From: DASUPK01 sp963848955
Lineage (GTDB): Bacteria > Actinomycetota > Thermoleophilia > Solirubrobacterales > 70-9
Direction: 5' to 3'
DNA: 64,000 bases
Assembly (NCBI GenBank): GCA_963848955.1
Contig: CAWKFQ010000027.1
Span: forward strand, 186,001-250,000
Shown: positions 46,546 through 56,273 of the stretch, one piece after another
Layout of the letters: each line of letters begins with the position of its first letter
How positions within the stretch are numbered: position 1 is the first letter of the stretch
Translations under genes and position numbers: made by a program
The notes under the pieces: generated by a model
Seen by the model: the letters and a program-made list of their open reading frames with translations, nothing else
Database searches by the model: none
Told to the model about the DNA's origin: nothing

Positions 46546-47026
46546 CCTGCGGGCCTCCTCTGCTTCGCGTCCGGGGGCCCTTGCTGCGGGGCCTCCTCCG
46601 CTTCGCGTCCGGGGGCGCTTGCTGCGGGGCCTCCTCGCTTCGCGTCCGGGCCCCTGAAGCGAGATAGGACTCGAGCAGATGGGCGGCCGCGAGCGAGTCC
46701 TCGTCGGCGCGCGCGCCTTCGCGGGCGCTGCGGGCGGCCATGCTCGTAGTCAATCGCTCGTCGTACGTCTCAACAGGCACCTGTAGGAGCTCCCCCAGAT
46801 CGTGCGCGAAGGCACGCGTCAGGCGAGCCTGCTCGCCCTCATCCCCGCTGAGCGTGATCGGCAAACCGACCACGACGAGCTCCGCTCCGTGCTCTGCGGC
46901 GAGGCTCGCAATCGCTCCCGGCTCGGGCGGCGAGATGGCCGACAGCGGTGTCGCGAGGGTCCCGGTCGGGTCAGAGATCGCGCAACCGCATCTGACGGTT
47001 CCGTAGTCCAGCGCCAACACGCGCAT
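46535..47026 (-). CDS. ruvX: Putative Holliday junction resolvase RuvX (YqgF)
   Basis: RNase H-fold nuclease involved in 16S rRNA maturation and thought to resolve junctions. It begins VLALDYGTVRCGCAISDP, with the first catalytic Asp, and includes VVGLPITLSGDEGEQ and YDERLTT, then DSLAAAHLLESYL. The last 40 residues are a basic, Arg/Pro/Ser-rich tail coded by a tandem nucleotide repeat. 163 residues. The usual order alaS-ruvX-mltG-aroE is kept. Confidence 0.9.
   Translation of the reverse strand: MRVLALDYGTVRCGCAISDPTGTLATPLSAISPPEPGAIASLAAEHGAELVVVGLPITLSGDEGEQARLTRAFAHDLGELLQVPVETYDERLTTSMAARSAREGARADEDSLAAAHLLESYLASGARTRSEEAPQQAPPDAKRRRPRSKGPRTRSRGGPQGDF
46552..46650. repeat. ~37-base tandem repeat in the 3' end of ruvX
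   Basis: GCCTCCTCTGCTTCGCGTCC and similar units follow one another about 2.6 times; each unit ends with a G-run and CTTGCTGCGG. It codes the repeated PDAKRRRPRSKGP-like tail of RuvX. Such repeats vary in copy number. Confidence 0.7.
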
Positions 47027-47055
47027 CAGGCAATCACATTCCCGCGCCCAGTCAT

Positions 47056-49685
47056 CTAATCGCCGAGCTTCGCCTCGATCGCGTCGCGGGCGGCCGCGAG
47101 CGCGTCGTCGAGCTTGTCGGGGTCCTTGCCGCCGGCCTGGGCGACGTTCTCGCGGCCTCCGCCTCCGCCGCCGACGAGCTCGGCTGCGACCTTGATCACC
47201 TCGGCCGCCGAGAGGCCCTTTGCCACTGCGGCCTCGCTGAAGCTCGCGGCCAGCGCGACCTTGCCGCCCTCGGTCCCTCCGAGCACGACCGCAGCGTCGC
47301 CCGCCCGCTGCTTGATCTGGTCGGCGAGCTGCAGCAGCGAGCGCTGGTCGGCATCGTGGCCTCCGCCGACGAAGACGGTGATCTCGCCGATCCGCTGGCC
47401 GGCCGCGGCGATCTCGTCGGCCTGCTGGGAGACATCGGCCGCGCCGGCCTTCCTCTTCTCCTTGGCGAGGGCGCGCAGGCGCTCGCCCGCCTTCTTCGCG
47501 GCCGCGACGGGGTCCTGAGCCGAGCCGAGAGCCTCGCCGGCCTCGCTGAAGCTGATCCGAGCGCTCGCGGAAGAAGTCGATCGCCTCGGGCCCGGTGATC
47601 GCCTCGATCCGGCGCACGTTGGCGGCGCTCGAGCCCTCGGAGGTGATCTTGAAGATGCCGACCTCTGCCGTGTTCGCGACGTGGGTGCCTCCGCAGAGCT
47701 CGCGCGAGACCTCCTCGACCTCGACCACCCGGACCCACTCCCCGTACTTCTCGCCGAACAGGGCCATCGCTCCCAGCTTCTCGGCCTCGCTGCGCGACAT
47801 CTGCATCGCGCGCACAGGGCGGCTGAACTTGATCCACTCGTTCACGCGGTCCTCGACGTCGCGCGCCTCACCCGGCGCTGAGCGAGGCGCCGTGGGTGAA
47901 GTCGAAGCGCAGCTTGTCGGGGCGCACCGCCGAGCCGGCCTGGCGCACGTGGTTGCCGAGGCGCTCGCGAAGCGCGGCGTGCAGCAGGTGGGTCGCGGTG
48001 TGGTTTCGCATCGTCGCGTGCCGCGTCGCGTGCTCGACCTCGGCCTCGACGCGCGCGCCGGCCTCGGGGAGCTCGCCTTCGGGGTCGGCCAGCGCCAGCG
48101 CCTGGTCGTCCCCGAGCCGGTAGACGTCGGTGACCCGGGCCGAGCCGCCTTCCCACCGCAGCTGCCCAGAGTCGGCGACCTGGCCGCCGCCCTCGGCATA
48201 GAAGGGGCTCTCCTCGAGCTTTGCGAGGACGCGGCCGTCGTTTCCTGCCGCGGCGAGCAGGCTCGTCTCGGCGCGCAGCTTCTCGTAGCCGACGAACCGC
48301 GACGGCGGTGCCTCGGCCGCAAACTCCAAGACGGCGCCATGGCGGTCCTCGGAGCCGTGCGCCGTCGCCGTGCCCATGCGGGCCCGCGTGCGCTGCTCGT
48401 CCATCAGCTCCTCGAACCCCTGGTCGTCGACCGAGAGCCCCTGCTCGGCGAGCAGCTCCTTGGTCAGGTCGTATGGAAAGCCGTAGGTGTCGTGGAGCTT
48501 GAACGCGTCGGCGGCGTCGACCCACGAGGTCTCGCTCGCCTTCGCCTGCTCGACCAGCTCGGCCAGCATCTCGGTGCCGCGGTCGAGGGTGCGGCCGAAG
48601 CTCTCCTCCTCGTCATTGACCCAGCGCAGCACGCTGTCGCGCTCGGCGGCGAGCTCTGGGTAGGCGGGCGCGAGCAGCTCGAGCGCTCGCTCGGCGAAGC
48701 GGCCGATGTACGGGGCCTCGAGCCCGATCGTGCGGCCCTGCTGGATCGCGCGGCGCATGATCCGCCGCAGCACGTAGCCGCGGTCCTCGTTGGAGGGGAC
48801 GACCCCGTCGGCGATCATCGCCGACATCCCGCGCGAGTGGTCGGCGAGGATGCGCATCGCGCGGGTCGTCGGCTGGTCGTCGTCATAGCCGCGGCCCGAG
48901 AGCTCCTCCGCAAGATCAACGAGCGGCCGGATGGCGTCCGTGTCGAAGACCGAGGGGACGTCCTGGAGGATCGCCGCCATCCGCTCGAGGCCCATCCCGG
49001 TGTCGATGTTCTTCATCGGCAGCTCGGTCAGCGAGCCATCCTCGTGCAGGTCGTAGGTCATGAAGACGTGGTTCCAGAACTCGACGAAGCGGTCCGTATC
49101 GTCTCCGGGCTTCTCGCCCGGCTCGCCGAACTCCTCGCCTCGGTCGAAGTAGAGCTCAGAGGACGGTCCGCACGGGCCCGTCGGACCGCCCTGCCAGAAG
49201 TTCTCCGAGCGGGGCAGCCGGATGATGCGCTCGTCGGGCACTCCGACCTTCCGCCAGATCTCGACGGCTTCCTCGTCGGGCCCGAGGCCGAGCTCGTCGT
49301 CGCCTTCGAACACGGTCACCCAGATCAGCTCGGGGTCGAAGCCGAAGCCCTCGGTCGAGAGCTCCCAGCCCCAGGGGATCGACTGCTCCTTGAAGTAGTC
49401 GCCGAAGCTCCAGTTGCCGAGCATCTCGAAGAAAGTCAGGTGCCGAGCCGTGTTGCCGATCTGCGCGATGTCCGTGGTGCGAAAGCAGCGCTGGTAGTCG
49501 GCCACGCGCGGCGCCGGCGGCTCGCCCTGGCCGAGGAAGTACGGCTTGAAGGGCTGCATCCCAGCCGTCGTCAGCAGCACCGAGGGGTCGTCGGATGAGG
49601 GGACGAGCGAGGCCGAGGGCACGATCAGGTGGTCGCGCTCCTCGAAGAAGGAGAGGTATGTGCTGCGGATCTCGTCGGCCTCCAT
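47056..49685 (-). CDS. alaS: Alanyl-tRNA synthetase (frameshifted)
   Basis: Charges tRNA-Ala. N-terminal class II core: RSTYLSFFEERDHLIVPSAS (begins at residue 8), TTAGMQPFKPYFLG, RCFRTTDIAQIGNT and FFEMLGNWSFGDYFK. The editing domain has HTATHLLHAALRE and CGGTHVANT, which bind zinc. Shifts occur near 47875, 47555 and 47300; the C-Ala domain ends GGGGGGRENVAQAGGKD then EAKLGD at 47056. About 876 residues in total. The ATG 49685 is used; an open extension to 49760 lacks homology. Confidence 0.93.
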
Positions 49686-49784
49686 GGCCGTCCAGTCTAG
49701 GAACGGGCACGGGAGCGTGCTTCGCGTACCGTCCCGAAACGACGAGGCGGCCGGTAGCAAGTGGCAGCAATGCGCAAGTGGCGC

Positions 49785-51228
49785 TCAGGCGATCGTGCCG
49801 TGCCCGACGACCACATCGCCGGCGAGCAGGCACGCCAGCTGGCCGGGCGCAGCTCCGTCGGCGGGCTCGTCGAGCGCGATCAAGGCGTCGCCCTCCTCGC
49901 CATCGGGCGCGAGCTGAAGCGTGCAGCGCCGCTTCGGCGAGTGGTAGCGGAGCCTGACTGCGTTCACCCGATCGGCTCCCCGGTGAAGGCGTGCGCCGCG
50001 GATGCGGACGCTCGATGTCTCGAGCGAGGCGCGGGGCCCGACCGTGACGCGATTCGAGGCCGCGTCGGTGCCGAGCACGAACAGCGCCTCGCTCGAGCCC
50101 ACGCCCAGGCCTCGGCGCTGCCCGACGGTGAACTCGTGGTGGCCGCTGGTGTTCGCCGAGCACCGCGCCGGAAGCGTCAACGACCTCGCCGGGGCGCTCG
50201 CCGAGCCCGCCGTGGCGGCGCAGGAAGGCGCGCTTGCCCTGGCCCGACAGGAAGCAGAGGTCCTGGCTCTCGGCGCGGCCCGGCGACCTCGTCAGGCCGC
50301 GCTCCGCAGCGATCTCCCGCACCTCGGGCTTCGTCATCGACCCGAGCGGGAAGCCGAGGTGCCGCAGCGAGGACGGAGCGAGGCCCGCGAGCATGTAGGT
50401 CTGGTCCTTGGCCTCGTCGGCGGCGCGCGCGAGCAGAGGCCCCTCGCCGTCATCGTGCAGGCGCGCGTAGTGGCCCGTGACCAGGCGCTCGGCGCCAAGA
50501 CGGTGGGCGAGCTCGATCATCGCGTCGATGCGGAGCTCGCCGTTGCACAACACGCAGGGGTTCGGCGTGCGCCCGGCGGCGTAGCCGTCGATGAAGGGCT
50601 GGACGACTCCGGCGCGGAACTGCGGGCGCAGGTCGAGCGTCAGGTGGGGGATGTCCAGCGAGTGCGCGAGCCGGCGCGCGCGCAGCACGGCCTCGGGCGA
50701 ACAGCAGCTCCGCTCCCCGTCGGTCGCCTCGTCGGCCCAGAGCTTGAGCGTGACCGCGACCACCTCCGCCCCGCGCTCTCGCTCCAGCAGAGCCGCGACG
50801 GCGGAGTCGACGCCCCCGCTGAGCGCGACGAGCACCCGGCCGGGTGACTGGCCGGCGAGCACCTCGCCAGAGCTCGCCGCCGCGGAGAGCGCGCGATGAA
50901 GGGCGTCGGCCGCGAGCTCGGCCGAATGGCGGTGGGTGTCGGCGAGCCCGCCGAGCTCTGCCGCGACATCGTCGGGCCCGACGAGGGCAGCTTCGAGGAC
51001 GGTGGCCCCGTCCACGAGCTCGGCCACGGCAGCGGCAGCCGCGCGGCTTGGAGCGCACCCCTCAGCGTCCTGGGTGACGCGACCGACCACGCCCGTCGCG
51101 AATCTCGAGCGAGACCCTCAGCAGGTCGCCGCAGGGAGCACCGCCGGCGGAGCCGGTGAAGGCGCCGTCGGCAGCGGGCCCGCGCCGCGACGCATCGCCA
51201 GGTGGTGTTCGACTGAGGCACGGTCCAT
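49785..51228 (-). CDS. mnmA: tRNA-specific 2-thiouridylase MnmA with N-terminal IscU/NifU-like domain (frameshifted)
   Basis: MnmA activates and thiolates U34 of tRNAs for Lys, Glu and Gln. The PP-loop is VALSGGVDSAVAALL, the catalytic cysteines lie in TPNPCVLCNGELR and GRAESQDLCFLSGQ, and the C-terminal barrel includes FTVGQRRGLGVG. Upstream, about 110 residues resemble the IscU/NifU scaffold: GAPCGDLLRVSLEI and AEGCAPSRAAAAAVAELVDG give two of the three cluster cysteines, but the third position (THRHSAELAADALHRAL) has Ser. Shifts near 51155 and 50165. Start ATG 51228 lacks a clear ribosome site. The fusion would bring sulfur or an iron-sulfur cluster to the thiolase; that is inference. Confidence 0.82.
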
Positions 51229-51441
51229 CGAAGCGGCCAGAGGTTATTTAGGAGGCTCCAGCCTGCCGTTGCCGCCCCGGCCTGGAAACCCGTGTTGCAC
51301 AGGTGGGTGTCTACCCGGCGAAACCACGGTGGGCGCCGCCGGAAATCGACCCCCAAGCCAATCTGATTAGGGTCACTCTAAGAGACGGTTGGCGTACAGG
51401 CTCGAGCCTGTTTCAGACCCTACCACCGGCCACGGGCCCCG
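51229..51441. other. Gene-free region upstream of mnmA
   Basis: 213 bases between two leftward genes. It contains a perfect 16-bp palindrome at 51396-51411 and the motif CTAATCAGATTGG on the minus strand. No conserved coding frame is visible. Confidence 0.4.
51396..51411. promoter_or_regulatory. Perfect 16-bp palindrome ACAGGCTCGAGCCTGT
   Basis: Two 8-bp halves are exact inverted copies with no spacer. This suits a dimeric regulator's operator more than a terminator, as there is no loop or T-run. It lies 168-183 bases upstream of mnmA. Confidence 0.35.
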
Positions 51442-51785
51442 CTAGCCGATTTCCTCCAGCAGCTCCCACGAGGAGATCAGGCCGTCGCGCACTCCGAGAG
51501 CGATGGCGACCCTGGTGCGGTCGCCGACCTCTCCGGTCTCGCTCCACACGTACTGGAGCTCGGCGCGAACGAGCACGCCGTGCTCGGCGCGCTCGATCTC
51601 GAGCGGCTCGTAGCGGCGGGTCAGGTGGTCGAAGCCCCTGGCCGACCACGCGACGGCTGCGTCGCGCCCCCGGTGCGTCGTGCGCTCGGTGCGGATCTCG
51701 ACCTCGGGATGGACGAGCTCGCCCACCGCCGCCTGGTCGCCCTCCGAGAGGGCTGCCAGGAAGCGGCGAACGAGCTCGCCTTCAT
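51442..51785 (-). CDS. SnoaL-like / NTF2-fold protein (probable frameshift near start)
   Basis: Small cone-shaped fold protein; family members bind or convert varied ligands. The sequence EGELVRRFLAALSEGDQAAV, read just upstream of the ATG 51726, is the typical first helix, then VHPEVEIRTERTTHRGRDA and EVGDRTRVAIALGVRDGLI. That helix has no start codon in frame; ATG 51785 lies one frame off, implying a one-base error. Function unknown. Confidence 0.65.
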
Positions 51786-51801
51786 CCGCGAGACCGGTCA
51801 G

Positions 51802-52833
51802 CTACTTGCTTCGCAACGTGTTGGCGATTTTCTTCGGCTGGTCGCCCAGGCTCGCTTCCTTTACGGCGCTGAGCGCGAGCGCCAGCGCGCCGCCCACGAG
51901 CAGGACGATCGGCCACAGGCCGAGGTTGCTCGGGTCGGCGTCGGCGCCCTCGTTCAGGTCCTGTCCGACGATGAACAGGAACAACACGAGGCCGATCGCC
52001 CCTACGTAGGCGGGCCCTCGCGTTCCGATCGTCGACCCGAGGCCGATCAGGCCGAGCGAGATGACCAGCAGCAGGACGTCCCAGATCAGCCCTGTTTCGA
52101 TGACCTCGCTCTCGCCGGCCCCGAGGCCGCCGAAGATCGACGAAACGAGTTCGTTGAGGACAGCGGAACCGGCCGTCAGTACCCCGCACGCCAGCACCGC
52201 CGCAATGCCGGCTCCCGTGATCAGCTCGCTGGCCTTCCACAGGCCCTGGTCGCCGCCGTCGTTGACGGCGGTCCCCGTCACGCGGACGTCGCGGTTCCCG
52301 CGCCACAGGTACAGCGCGCCCGCGAGCAGCAGGATCGAGAGGATCCCGAGCAGGCCTCGGTACACGTTGAAGTGGCCGATGATCCCTTCGTCCCCGAGCA
52401 GCTCGTTCCAGAGGGCCGACCACGAGACGATCAGCAGTATCGAGCCGACCAGGAGATGGAAGCGGATCCCCTTGATCGCTCCTGCGAAGAACGCGAGCGC
52501 GGCGCTCACGCCGAAGATCCAGAACGTGTTGAGCGACGAGTCGGGGTTGCCGTCCACCACTTCGATGAACTGGTTCAGGGCCAACACGACGAAGATGAGC
52601 CCGAAAACGCTGAACACCGCCTGCCACGGCCGCGTCGCGCCCGTGAAGCCGTCGGTGAATATGCCGCCCCCGTAGAGCAACACCGCCGGGGCCGCCAGCA
52701 GCAGAAAGACGACGAAGTCCCCCATGTCGTCGCCCTTGCGGATCAGCAGCATCAGGATGCCGAGCCCGAGCAGCAGGCCTCCGTATTTGCGCAGCGCGTC
52801 GCGCGTGTCGTCGGGTGCGAGCAGGTCTTTCAT
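51802..52833 (-). CDS. Hypothetical polytopic membrane protein
   Basis: 343 residues with about ten hydrophobic segments (for example GGLLLGLGILMLLI, FVVFLLLAAPAVLLYGGG, LLLVISLGLIGLG) separated by short loops, and two longer loops with charged residues. I do not recognise a family. It lies alone between an NTF2-fold gene and the GH3 gene, all leftward. Confidence 0.6.
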   Translation of the reverse strand: MKDLLAPDDTRDALRKYGGLLLGLGILMLLIRKGDDMGDFVVFLLLAAPAVLLYGGGIFTDGFTGATRPWQAVFSVFGLIFVVLALNQFIEVVDGNPDSSLNTFWIFGVSAALAFFAGAIKGIRFHLLVGSILLIVSWSALWNELLGDEGIIGHFNVYRGLLGILSILLLAGALYLWRGNRDVRVTGTAVNDGGDQGLWKASELITGAGIAAVLACGVLTAGSAVLNELVSSIFGGLGAGESEVIETGLIWDVLLLVISLGLIGLGSTIGTRGPAYVGAIGLVLFLFIVGQDLNEGADADPSNLGLWPIVLLVGGALALALSAVKEASLGDQPKKIANTLRSK

Positions 52834-52876
52834 GGTCTCCCTTATGTCGTGGTGCGTGGAACTCCCCGACGGGAAT

Positions 52877-54406
52877 CTAGTTCGACGAAAGGTCGGACTT
52901 CAGCGCCGTGACGCGGTTGTATGAAGCCTGAAGCTGGTCTCTCGTCAGCTTCTCGGCCTTGGCTGCCTGGACCGTGGCGTTGAAGCCCGCCACCGCCCCG
53001 CGGTCCGAGCGCGCGTAGAGCACGAGGTCGCAGCCGGCGCCGATGGCGGCGACCGCCTCGGTTCCCGGCGCCCGGTTGAGCTCGGAGATCGCGATGGCCT
53101 CCATGTCGTCGGTGATGACGACACCTTCGAAGCCGAGCTGCTCGCGCAAGCGGGTGGTGACGATCGGCTTCGCGAAGACCGCCGGCTTGTCGGGGCCGAG
53201 CACCGGCGGATAGGAGGCGGAAGAGACCATGACCATGTCGACGCCGGCCTCGATCGCGGCTTGGAAGGGGAGGATCGCCGCGTCGAGGTCCTCTTGGCGT
53301 GCGGCGACTGTGACCGGGCTGAAGTCTGTGTTGACGGTCGCGGTCCCGAGGCCCGGGAAGTGCTTGGCGGTGGCCGCGACGCCCTGGGACTGCAGGCCCT
53401 CGATGAAGGCGACGCCCAGGTCCGCGACCAGCTGAGGGTCCTCGCCGAACGTGCGGTCGGCGATCGTGTCGGCGGTGATCGGGAGCGTGACGTCGAGCAC
53501 CGGCGCGAGGTCGGCGTTGACCCCGAGCCCCGCGAGGTAGGTGCCGGTCTTCTCGCCCTCGCTTCGCGCCGCTTCTGGATCACCGCCCTCGCCCAGGTCC
53601 GCGGGCGAGACGTCGGGCGGGCCCGGAAGCCGGGATACCTCGCCACCCTCCTGGTCGACCATGATCAGCAGGGGCGGGTTGTCGCCAGCCTCGGCGGCCT
53701 CGTTGAGCTGGGCGAGCTGCTCGGCCAGGCTCGCCTCGTCGCGGGGGTTGATGATGAAGCCGCCCACCTGTCCCTTGCGCACGCGCTTCAGCACCTTCTG
53801 GTCCGGGCCGTCCTCGCCGAGCTCGCCGATGATCGACTGCCCGATCAGCTTCTTCAGCGGCGTAGGCTCGTCGCCCTTGTCGTCTCCGCCGATCAGCGCC
53901 GACGCCAGCGCGACAACGCCCCCGACCACGAGCAGCACGATCACCCCGAGCGCTATCGCCTGCCGGCGCCTGACCTTGGCCGGCAGGTCGCGGTGGCGCT
54001 CGCGCCGGGTGCCGGGAACGGGCACCACGGCCGGAGTGTGGGGGTCGTCGCGCAGGAGGCGACGCTCGCCTGTGCCGCTCTCCTCGTCGGAGGACGAGGA
54101 CCGCTTGCGGCCGAATCCCAGCTTGGGCAGCCGCAGGCTTCCGCTGCTCGGGCGCTCGCGCTCGCGCCGGGCGATCGCCCTGCGCTCGACGGTGTCGGGG
54201 TCGAGGATCTCGTCGTCGGGGATCGGAGCGAGCTCGTCGGATGAATCGTCGTCGTACGCCGGCCCCTCGGAGCTCGGCGGCTCCTCGTCGGGCGGATCGA
54301 CGGCCGCACGCTCACCGGTCCCTTCCCGCTTGGTGTCCCGCTGGCGGCTCGCCCCGAAGTCGAAATCGAGGTCGTCGGGGTCGTCGAACGGGGGGCGGCC
54401 CTCCAT
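52877..54406 (-). CDS. Glycoside hydrolase family 3 (beta-N-acetylhexosaminidase-like), membrane-anchored
   Basis: NagZ-like enzyme removing N-acetylglucosamine from muropeptides or glycans. The first ~150 residues are acidic/basic and probably disordered, then one helix (IALGVIVLLVVGGVVALAS), then the GH3 barrel: MVDQEGGEVSRLPGPP, AATAKHFPGLGTATVN with the catalytic His region, and the nucleophile Asp in VVITDDMEAIAI. 509 residues, ATG 54406. It faces outward with its catalytic domain, fitting cell-wall turnover beside mltG. Confidence 0.9.
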   Translation of the reverse strand: MEGRPPFDDPDDLDFDFGASRQRDTKREGTGERAAVDPPDEEPPSSEGPAYDDDSSDELAPIPDDEILDPDTVERRAIARRERERPSSGSLRLPKLGFGRKRSSSSDEESGTGERRLLRDDPHTPAVVPVPGTRRERHRDLPAKVRRRQAIALGVIVLLVVGGVVALASALIGGDDKGDEPTPLKKLIGQSIIGELGEDGPDQKVLKRVRKGQVGGFIINPRDEASLAEQLAQLNEAAEAGDNPPLLIMVDQEGGEVSRLPGPPDVSPADLGEGGDPEAARSEGEKTGTYLAGLGVNADLAPVLDVTLPITADTIADRTFGEDPQLVADLGVAFIEGLQSQGVAATAKHFPGLGTATVNTDFSPVTVAARQEDLDAAILPFQAAIEAGVDMVMVSSASYPPVLGPDKPAVFAKPIVTTRLREQLGFEGVVITDDMEAIAISELNRAPGTEAVAAIGAGCDLVLYARSDRGAVAGFNATVQAAKAEKLTRDQLQASYNRVTALKSDLSSN

Positions 54407-54410
54407 CAGG

Positions 54411-56252
54411 TCAGCTTTCCTCGCCCCCAGGGGCCTTCGGCTCGCCGCCTGCGGATGACCGCGGCGGCGCCTTCACGCTGATGCCGAGCTCGCGCAGCTG
54501 GCGCTCGTCCACGGGTGCCGGGGCGCCGGTGAGGGGGTCCGACCCCGACGCGGTCTTGGGGAAGGCGATCACGTCGCGGATCGACTCCGCGCCGTGCAGC
54601 AGTGCGGCGATGCGGTCGACGCCGTAGGCGATGCCGCCGTGCGGGGGCGCGCCGTAGCGGAGCGCGTCGAGCAGGAAGCCGAAGCGCTCCTCCGCGAGGG
54701 CGTCGTCGATGCCGAGCGCGGCGAACACGCGGCGTTGAAGGTCCGGGTCATTGATACGGATCGATCCACCGCCGATTTCCCAACCGTTCCAGACGACATC
54801 GTATGCCTTCGCCCGGGCGTCCCCTGGGTTTTCGGGGTCAAAATCGCCGTCCGGCGAGGTGAACGGGTGGTTCAGGGGATCCCAGCGCCCCTCGGTCTCG
54901 TTCCACTCGACCAGCGGCCAGTCGACGATCCAGGTGAGGACGTTGGCGTTCTCGTCGATCAGGCCGAGCCGCTCGCCGAGGCGGCGGCGCAGCTCGCCGA
55001 GGACGGCCGCGGACATCGCGGGCGAGTCGGCGACGACGAGCAGCACGTCGCCCTCGCTCGCGCCGAGCGCCTCGTTGGCGGCGGCGATCTCCTCCGCCGA
55101 GAGGAACTTGGCGACGGGCGAGCGCCAGCCGTCCTTCTCGACGACCGCCCAGACCAGGCCCTTCGCGCCCAGCTCCTGGGCCTCGGCGACGAGCCCGTCG
55201 AGCTCCGAGCGCGACGCCTCGCGGGCGCCGGAGTTGAGCGCGCGGACCAACGCCCCGCCATCGATCGCCGACTTGAACGCCTTGAACTCGCTGTCGCGGA
55301 AGACGTCGGTGATCTCGACCATCTCGAGCTCGAAGCGCAGGTCCGGCTTGTCGGTCCCGTAGCGCGCGATCGCGTCGTCGTAGGAGAGGCGGGGCATCGG
55401 CAGCGACACCTCGACCCCGCACTCGCCGAGCACCGCCGCGAGCATGCGCTCGTTGACGTCGATCACGTCCTCGGCGTCGACGAAGGACATCTCGATGTCG
55501 AGCTGGGTGAAGTCGGGCTGGCGGTCGGCGCGCAGGTCCTCGTCGCGAAAGCAGCGCGCGATCTGGAAGTAGCGCTCGAAGCCGCCGATCATCAGCAGCT
55601 GCTTGAAGAGCTGGGGCGACTGGGGCAGCGCGTAGAAAGAGCCCTTCTGCAGGCGCGCCGGGACGAGGAAGTCGCGCGCGCCCTCGGGCGTCGAGCGGGT
55701 CAGGATCGGCGTCTCGATCTCGAGGAACCCCTCGGCCGAGAGGAACTCGCGCATCGCTCGCTGCAGGCGGTGGCGCAGCTCGATCGCCTCGCGCATACGG
55801 TCGCGGCGGAGGTCGAGGTAGCGGTGGCGCAGCCGGGTGTCCTCGGTGACCTCGCCTGAGAAGGACTCGATCTCGAACGGAGGCGTGTCGGCGTCCGAGA
55901 GCAGCTCCGCGCCGCTCACCCTGACCTCGACGTCGCCCGTCGGCATGTTCGCGTTCACCGTCTCGGGCGCGCGCTCGACCACCGCGCCGGCGACGCTCAG
56001 GACGTCCTCGGCGCGGAGCTTGTGGCCGAGCTCGAATGCCTCCCCCGCCTCGTCGGGGTTGAAGACGAGCTGGACCAGCCCGGTGCGGTCGCGCAGGTCG
56101 ATGAAGACGAGGCCGCCGTGGTCGCGGCGGCGATGCACCCAGCCCGCGACGCGCACGTCATCGCCCACGCGATCGGCCAGCACCTGGCCGCACCAGGCGT
56201 CTCGGTAGCCGTTCGGCCTCAGGGCCGGGAAATCGCTGCTCTCGTCGGACAT
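54411..56252 (-). CDS. aspS: Aspartyl-tRNA synthetase
   Basis: Class II synthetase of bacterial type. An OB-fold anticodon domain (RVAGWVHRRRDHGGLVFIDLRDR) is followed by the core motif 2 RCFRDEDLRADRQPDFTQLD, the GAD insertion (MSRSEAEKL is absent; instead FLSAEEIAAANEALGA) and motif 3 GIAYGVDRIAALL. Whether it also charges tRNA-Asn cannot be decided. 613 residues, intact. It is followed 4 bases later by the GH3 gene. Confidence 0.96.
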   Translation of the reverse strand: MSDESSDFPALRPNGYRDAWCGQVLADRVGDDVRVAGWVHRRRDHGGLVFIDLRDRTGLVQLVFNPDEAGEAFELGHKLRAEDVLSVAGAVVERAPETVNANMPTGDVEVRVSGAELLSDADTPPFEIESFSGEVTEDTRLRHRYLDLRRDRMREAIELRHRLQRAMREFLSAEGFLEIETPILTRSTPEGARDFLVPARLQKGSFYALPQSPQLFKQLLMIGGFERYFQIARCFRDEDLRADRQPDFTQLDIEMSFVDAEDVIDVNERMLAAVLGECGVEVSLPMPRLSYDDAIARYGTDKPDLRFELEMVEITDVFRDSEFKAFKSAIDGGALVRALNSGAREASRSELDGLVAEAQELGAKGLVWAVVEKDGWRSPVAKFLSAEEIAAANEALGASEGDVLLVVADSPAMSAAVLGELRRRLGERLGLIDENANVLTWIVDWPLVEWNETEGRWDPLNHPFTSPDGDFDPENPGDARAKAYDVVWNGWEIGGGSIRINDPDLQRRVFAALGIDDALAEERFGFLLDALRYGAPPHGGIAYGVDRIAALLHGAESIRDVIAFPKTASGSDPLTGAPAPVDERQLRELGISVKAPPRSSAGGEPKAPGGEES

Positions 56253-56273
56253 GCGGGAGCGCAGTATGGACGC

